From Leptodontidium sp. MPI-SDFR-AT-0119 (Eukaryota > Ascomycota > Leotiomycetes > Helotiales > Leptodontidiaceae): a DNA stretch of 64,000 nt. Position numbers and translations under genes: made by a program. The notes below the pieces were generated by a model. That model was given only the letters and a program-made list of their open reading frames with translations, was not told the DNA's origin and did not search any database. The stretch covers positions 62,001-126,000 of the forward strand of contig JAHLEZ010000038.1 of assembly GCA_020726505.1 (NCBI GenBank). Reading direction: 5' to 3'. Position 1 is the stretch's first letter, and each line of letters opens with the position of its first letter. Positions 58,925 through 64,000 of this stretch are shown in pieces.

Positions 58925-60233
58925 TTACCCCCCCCCTCCTAAAAAGCTCGTCCCAAGCGCTCAAATATAAAAAATATTCCTTTACTAAGTATTTAAATAA
59001 TCTAAATCGTCTAAGTTTAACTCGTCCTTATTAATAATAATAATCGTTACTTTACTAATACTATTAATATATAGTCTCAACTTACAATCTTTAACCTAAT
59101 AGCCTAAAAGTCCACATTGTATATACAAACTATTAGCCCTAAATTGTTGCCTAAGCTCTAAGGAGACTAAGTGAGCGCGTAGGGCGGTAGTATTAATTAC
59201 TTTAATAGTTATAGCGTTAACGTCTATTAACTCGCCGTGCTAATAGTTATTAGCGTTATAATATAAAGAAGAAAAAGGGTTATAAAAAGCTAGGCTAAAA
59301 GCGGTATTTAAAGAGCGGCCAACAAGTTACTAAACAATTCGAACAAAGTCGGAATATTAGCGAGGCAAGTTTAGCTATTAAGTTAGTCGGTTACGAAGTG
59401 TCGTATTTAAGCCGTTCCGAAACGCGGAGATCTTATTAACGTCTGGCTAGTCTTGACCTCGAGCCTCGTACAAGACTCGTTTAAACTTAGCCACATAGGC
59501 ATAAAGAGAATCAGTGCCTTATTTAAGGGCATATAACTTGTCCTCTGCTTCTTGTACTTTATTCGGGTTGTTATAAACGCGCGTAAGCTAGTCGAGTATT
59601 ATATTATAGTCATAAGACGACTCGTCGGCTTAAGAGAGTTAAAGTAAGACTATTGCTTAAACATGGCTCTCGAGGTTAAGGTAAACGTAATAAAATTAAG
59701 TAGTAGCGTCGCTAATTGCCATGCCGTCGACTTATAGCTTAGCCTTAATCGAGGGGAGCCACGTATTATACTTATAAGCTTATCCGTTGAATTTTTCGGG
59801 GTTAAGTAGAAAGGGTTTCGGTTTTAAGGGGGTGCGAGTCGTAATAACCGTTCGAAGAAAGGTAATCTCGTCGCGCTGGCGCTGTAGCTCTGCTTGCAAG
59901 TTTGCAAGAGTAGTCTAAATCTAAATAAAATCTATAACAAGAGGAAGATAAGCCTAATAAGCTTAATCATGAATCGGGAGACGTGAAACGTAAGACGTGA
60001 CTTAAGACATAATATAAACATAAACATAAACCTTAAATATAAATACTCAGCCTCAACTGAGGATCTATTATAATATTACGGAGGCACTTACAACACACAC
60101 ACTTTTTCGGGACTCTTGACCCCCCTGCCTTTGAACCACACCTGTTTCCATCTTATAAACTACCTCCTAACGTACCAATCTCCTTGCCCCTAGGCCTTGC
60201 AGTGGTATATTACCGCTGTAATAGCCGGGAGCT

Positions 60234-61826
60234 ATGGAGCCCCTATTCGACCCCTTCGACTCCTCAGAGCCCCCCACACCTACGCCAACGCCTAGAGACT
60301 TAGGAGAGCTTCCTACTAGGCTATTAGGAGTAGTAGAATCGACCGAGACTACTCCTAGAGCCCCTAGAGACCTAGGGGGCTCTATTTCCAACTCCCGGGG
60401 GCAAAATACCCCTATTCGGCTCTTATCGACTAGTGCGGCTCAACTGGCCCCTGTAAAGCGCGGACTATCAAACAACCCCACCAATAACCAACACATCAAC
60501 AAGACGCCAAGAATCAATATAGACTTTAATAGAAAATATCACTAAAACTAAACCTACTTCCAAAGTAGTCAAACCAGTAATACTAGCCAAAAGCTAGTTC
60601 TTAAAGCTAGAGACCTGCTAGTAAGAGCATACTCAGCTACTAAGTCACGGGACAAGCAAGGGAAACTACTTAATTTACTTGAAATATTCAGGGAATACAC
60701 AGAACATAATAGAATCAAGAATACGACTTCTATTCTAGCCTCTCAAGTAGCTAACTTAAAGAGAGCAACAAAGAAAATCGAAACACAAGCTACTAAGTCA
60801 ACTACTTAGGCTAAAATAGCCGAAAAAGCTCACTTATAACAACTAATAATAACAACTCAGGTCAATAGCATAGCAACTAGTAGTACTAGTAATAGCGGTG
60901 CTAAGGGGAATAGGGCTAGGGCTCTAGGTAGCCCTAAGAACCCTACCGATAAGGGCAAAGGTAAGTTTGCTCTTACTAAGAGATACACCCTCTTATAGGC
61001 ACGGAATGTCCAAGCAAACACCTTCTCTTCTATTACTACGCGCAATTTGCTTAATTCTGCTTTTAATAAGAAGGGAATACAAGGACTAGTTGTTTCTTCT
61101 GTTTCCCTTTCTTTAAGGGGTAATTTAGTAGTTACTACTACCCCCGATTTTAATATTGAGTTCTTGATTTTAAACGAGTCAATTATTAAGGGGGTACTTC
61201 CCGATTTGATTTTAATTCAGAGAGGAGAGCTATAGTATAAGGTTACTATTTATAGTATCCTTATTAGGGAGTTTAATATAGAAGAGGGATTAAACTCTAA
61301 GCTAATCGCTAAAGAGATTCAAACCTTTAATAAAGGTTTTACTCCCGTAAGAAAATCCTTTTAGACTACTCCTAAAGAAAAACGCGACTTAAGCCTAGTA
61401 CAAACAGGTACTATTGTAGTAGCTTTCCCAAGCCAAGAGTAAGTAAAAAGAGCTATATTAAATAGGCTTTATATTGCGGGTATTTCAGCTAAAGTAGTAA
61501 AATACATAACTACTCCTAGTACTTCTTAATGTACTAGATATGCTGGTTTTAGGCACTCTAAAGTTCTCTATAAGAGAGCTAAAAAGTGTATTTTATGCGC
61601 AGAAAATCATATAAGTAAGTAACACAGCTGTAATACTTGTAAATCAAATACTAAGTGTTTACACTTAAGTATAAGATGCGCAAATTGTAATAGTACTACT
61701 TATATGGCTAATTCCAAGCTATGTGAGGTTTACTTAGTAATAAAAAATAAAGTAAATAATACTAGTAGTACTAGCAGGCCTATTGTAATAGACGAACTAA
61801 TCACAGCTAATAATAATTAGTCTTAA
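60234..61826 (+). pseudogene. LINE ORF1 (gag-like, zinc knuckles)
   Basis: From ATG 60234 (MEPLFDPFDSSEPPTPTPTP), a Pro-rich N-terminus. A basic and coiled middle region (RATKKIETQATK) follows, then an RRM-like segment (GLVVSSVSLSLRGNLVV), and a Cys/His-rich C-terminus with CILCAENHIS, CNTCKSNTKC and CANCNS near 61590-61700, like the triple knuckles of Tad ORF1. Several TAG/TAA codons interrupt it, mostly at expected Gln/Trp. Confidence 0.75.
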
Positions 61827-61899
61827 AACACTACAAATTAATATAAATAAGAGTCTCTCTACTACAAAGCACGTTCTCCAAGTAACTATAGAGCTAAAT

Positions 61900-64000
61900 A
61901 TATCAATTTTAGTAATTTAAGAGCCTTAGACTATTAGTAATAATATAGACGGCTTTCGTAGCGTCTTACACCCTAGTTTTAAACAAGTGCTCCCGAATTA
62001 CGGCCCCCTTAGGCCTAGAGTTTTATTTTATATACTAGACTCAATTAGTACTACTCTAGCGCTTAGCTCACCACAAGACCCCGATTGTATCATTTTAGAC
62101 CTAGTTGAGTATAAAACTCAAGTAATTAATGTCTATAATACGACTCACCTAGAGTCAGAGTCCCTTAATAGTATTAAAACCTTACAAAGGATAGGTTTAT
62201 TACTAGACTTACTCCTTAATAAGACGATATTATTAGGGGATTTTAATATACATTACCCGTGGTGGGACCCTATAACACTACTAAGCGGTAATACAGGAGT
62301 ACTATTAGACTTAATTGAAAAACACTCTTTGAGCCTATTAAATACTCCAGGGGAGGGAACGTTTTATAGACCACATATAAAGGCTCCTTCTGTATTAGAT
62401 CTTACATTTGCTACTTAAGGAATAGTAAATCAAGTCGAAGATTGGCAAATAATGCTAGATCTAGGTTTAGATTACTTTGGGGTACTATTTACTATTACTT
62501 TTAATAGTAGTAGTATTAGTACTAGCCTCGTAAAAGTCCCTCGATTTAATACAAAGAAAGTAGATTAGGTAAAATTTAGTAAAAGTCTTAGTATTTATTT
62601 TCAAGACTTTAATTATAACCTAAATTCTAAGTACACAAATCAAGAGCTTGACGACTTAAGGGAGCTATTTACTAGTAATATAATTCAAGCGGCTAAAAAC
62701 TCTATTCCTAGAGCTTATAAGTCAATTGCTAATAAACCCTAGTAGAATAAGGATCTTAAAGTACTACGGAAATCAATACAAAGATATTACCGTCTAAATA
62801 AGGCCTCAAGGTATACCCTTTATTTTCAAGAATTAAAAGATGTTAAAAACCTATATTTTAATACTATTAAGGTTAAAAAAAGAAAACATTAAAATACGTT
62901 CTTAAAAAAAGAGGATTCCCAGTCGATTTTTAAAGTTATAGCGTATACAAAAAATAATACTAGCTCTCTTATACTTAGTCTTTACAATTTAAAGACCAAG
63001 GAATTAGAGTCGACTTTCCAACAAAAGTGTAATATTTTTAGAAGTACTTTATTTCCTAAACCTCCTATTTTAGCGCCTATTGATTTAACGTCATATATAA
63101 GTAGTAATACTTAGAAATAGCCTCTTTTATCAAAGGTAGAACTTAAGGATTCTTGTACTTCAAAGATTAAGGGTAAAACCCCTAGACTAGACTTAATTAC
63201 TCAAGATATTATAATTAAAGCTTATTTAGCTATCCTAGAAGCCTTTTTTACAACCTATTTAATACTTATAAATTAAGGGTACCACCCTAAGTGTTAGAAA
63301 GAGGCTACGGGGTTTATTCTTAAGAAACCAAAAAAACCTGATTATTCTAAACCTAAGGTATATAAAGTTATATTATTACTTAATTACCTAGGTAAGGTTT
63401 CTGAAAGAATTTTAGCTAAGCGCCTAAGTTACTTAGCTAAAACAACTACTTTATTACACGATAGTCAAATCGGTAGTAGACTAAAAAAATTAGCTATTGA
63501 CGTAGCTTTACTCTTATAAACAGAAGTAGAGATTAATAAGGCAAATAAGCTTAAAACTACTACTTTATTCCTTGACGTTAAAGGAGCTTTTAATCACGTT
63601 TCTAAGAATCGTCTTATTTAGGTTTTAACTCAATTGAAATTACTTATAAGTCTAATTCGGTGGATTTCGTTATTTTTAGAAAACCGTATTTTATAACTTG
63701 CCTTTAATAATAAATTAGAGGAATTTCAAATTGTAAATACAGGTATTCCTTAAGGGAGCCCTATTTCACTTATTTTATTCCTTATATATATTCGAGACTT
63801 ATTTAAGTCTAAGAATATTAAGCTAATATCATATATGGATGATTTAGTATTAATAGCCTCTTCTAAAAGCTTTAAAAAAAATATAAGTATTTTGGAAAGA
63901 GAAGCTAACTTATTAGTTAAATTAGGGGAAGAATATTCTATTAGCTTTGATATTGAAAAAACAGAGCTTATTTACTTCTTTAGAAGTAAGAATACCCTTA
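61900..64000 (+). pseudogene. LINE ORF2: endonuclease and reverse transcriptase
   Basis: The endonuclease/exonuclease/phosphatase domain reads cleanly at 61987-62418 (ILLGDFNIHYPWWDP and SVLDLTFAT). RT follows with KPKVYKVILLLNYLGKVSERILAKRL, FLDVKGAFNHVSKNRL, a GIPxGSPIS box and the catalytic YMDD at 63832-63843, still intact. Stops at expected Trp/Gln positions inactivate the ORF. It continues past 64000. Confidence 0.82.

Larger units (their letters stand above)
57444..60091 (-). mobile_element. Tandem array of a gag-only LTR element (LTR-int-LTR-int-LTR fragment)
   Basis: Three LTR positions: 57444-57608 and 58760-58924 (both 165 bp) and a truncated start at 60074-60091. Two internal regions of nearly equal length (57609-58759, 1151 bp; 58925-60073, 1149 bp) alternate with them. 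Each internal region encodes, on the minus strand, one gag-like protein followed by a poly-C/G tract next to the LTR. No pol is present. The gag frame has a DWLDVNKIFVFRNGLN-type core and a knuckle CVRYGLPGH...VKDC with one Cys changed to Tyr. Such arrays arise by unequal LTR recombination. Confidence 0.85.
60092..64000 (+). mobile_element. Tad-like LINE retrotransposon, 5' part, runs off the window
   Basis: Starts at or near the truncated third LTR and carries ORF1 and ORF2 in LINE order. ORF2 has an endonuclease followed by reverse transcriptase. The 3' end (RNase H, tail) is beyond the window. Confidence 0.85.

Overview
The window looks like a chromosome segment of a filamentous ascomycete (Pezizomycotina). 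The genes have short GT-AG introns (about 50-90 bp, with CTGAC- or CTAAC-type branch points). The gene families are fungal secondary or catabolic metabolism enzymes and PTH11/rhodopsin-type membrane proteins. The rest is a transposon compartment with clear repeat-induced point mutation (RIP): C-to-T and G-to-A changes at CpA/TpG, turning CAG/CAA/TGG into stops, Cys into Tyr and catalytic Asp into Asn. All assignments come from reading the sequence; no database search was run.

Layout. (1) 1.5-22.5 kb holds a loose cluster of catabolic or tailoring enzyme genes: an ABM-domain protein, a phenol-hydroxylase-type FAD monooxygenase (-), a Baeyer-Villiger monooxygenase (BVMO), an HSL-type alpha/beta hydrolase, a cupin (-), a SnoaL-like protein, a metallo-beta-lactamase-fold hydrolase (MBL, -), a dienelactone hydrolase (DLH) and a second, truncated alpha/beta hydrolase (-). 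The first three have clean gene models; the SnoaL ORF is open but its start is unresolved. The others are broken, mostly at homopolymer runs, and the DLH also by a 522-bp MITE. A Copia element (6188-11511, identical LTRs, TSD CTTTT) sits 78 bp upstream of the BVMO start codon. (2) 22.5-41.5 kb is AT-rich, RIP-degraded transposon matter. It contains a three-level nest (Tc1/mariner, then a gag-only LTR element, then a Ty3/gypsy chromovirus), a hAT remnant, a probable LTR, one piggyBac element inserted in another, and a 761-bp MITE. (3) 42.5-49.1 kb carries two divergently oriented rhodopsin-fold membrane-protein paralogues with the same seven-exon structure, including a 20-nt micro-exon. (4) 49.3-64 kb is transposons again: pogo, Tc1, a MULE with a solo LTR, a truncated reverse copy of the same gypsy family, a tandem gag-only LTR array, and a Tad-like LINE that runs off the right edge.

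How the genes may work together (inference). A flavin hydroxylase, a BVMO, an esterase-type hydrolase, a lactonase-like MBL and a DLH could hydroxylate an aromatic ring, insert oxygen next to a carbonyl and hydrolyse the resulting esters or lactones. The divergent MBL/DLH pair recalls, from memory, fungal xenobiotic-detoxification clusters such as Fusarium FDB1. Here most of the set seems abandoned.
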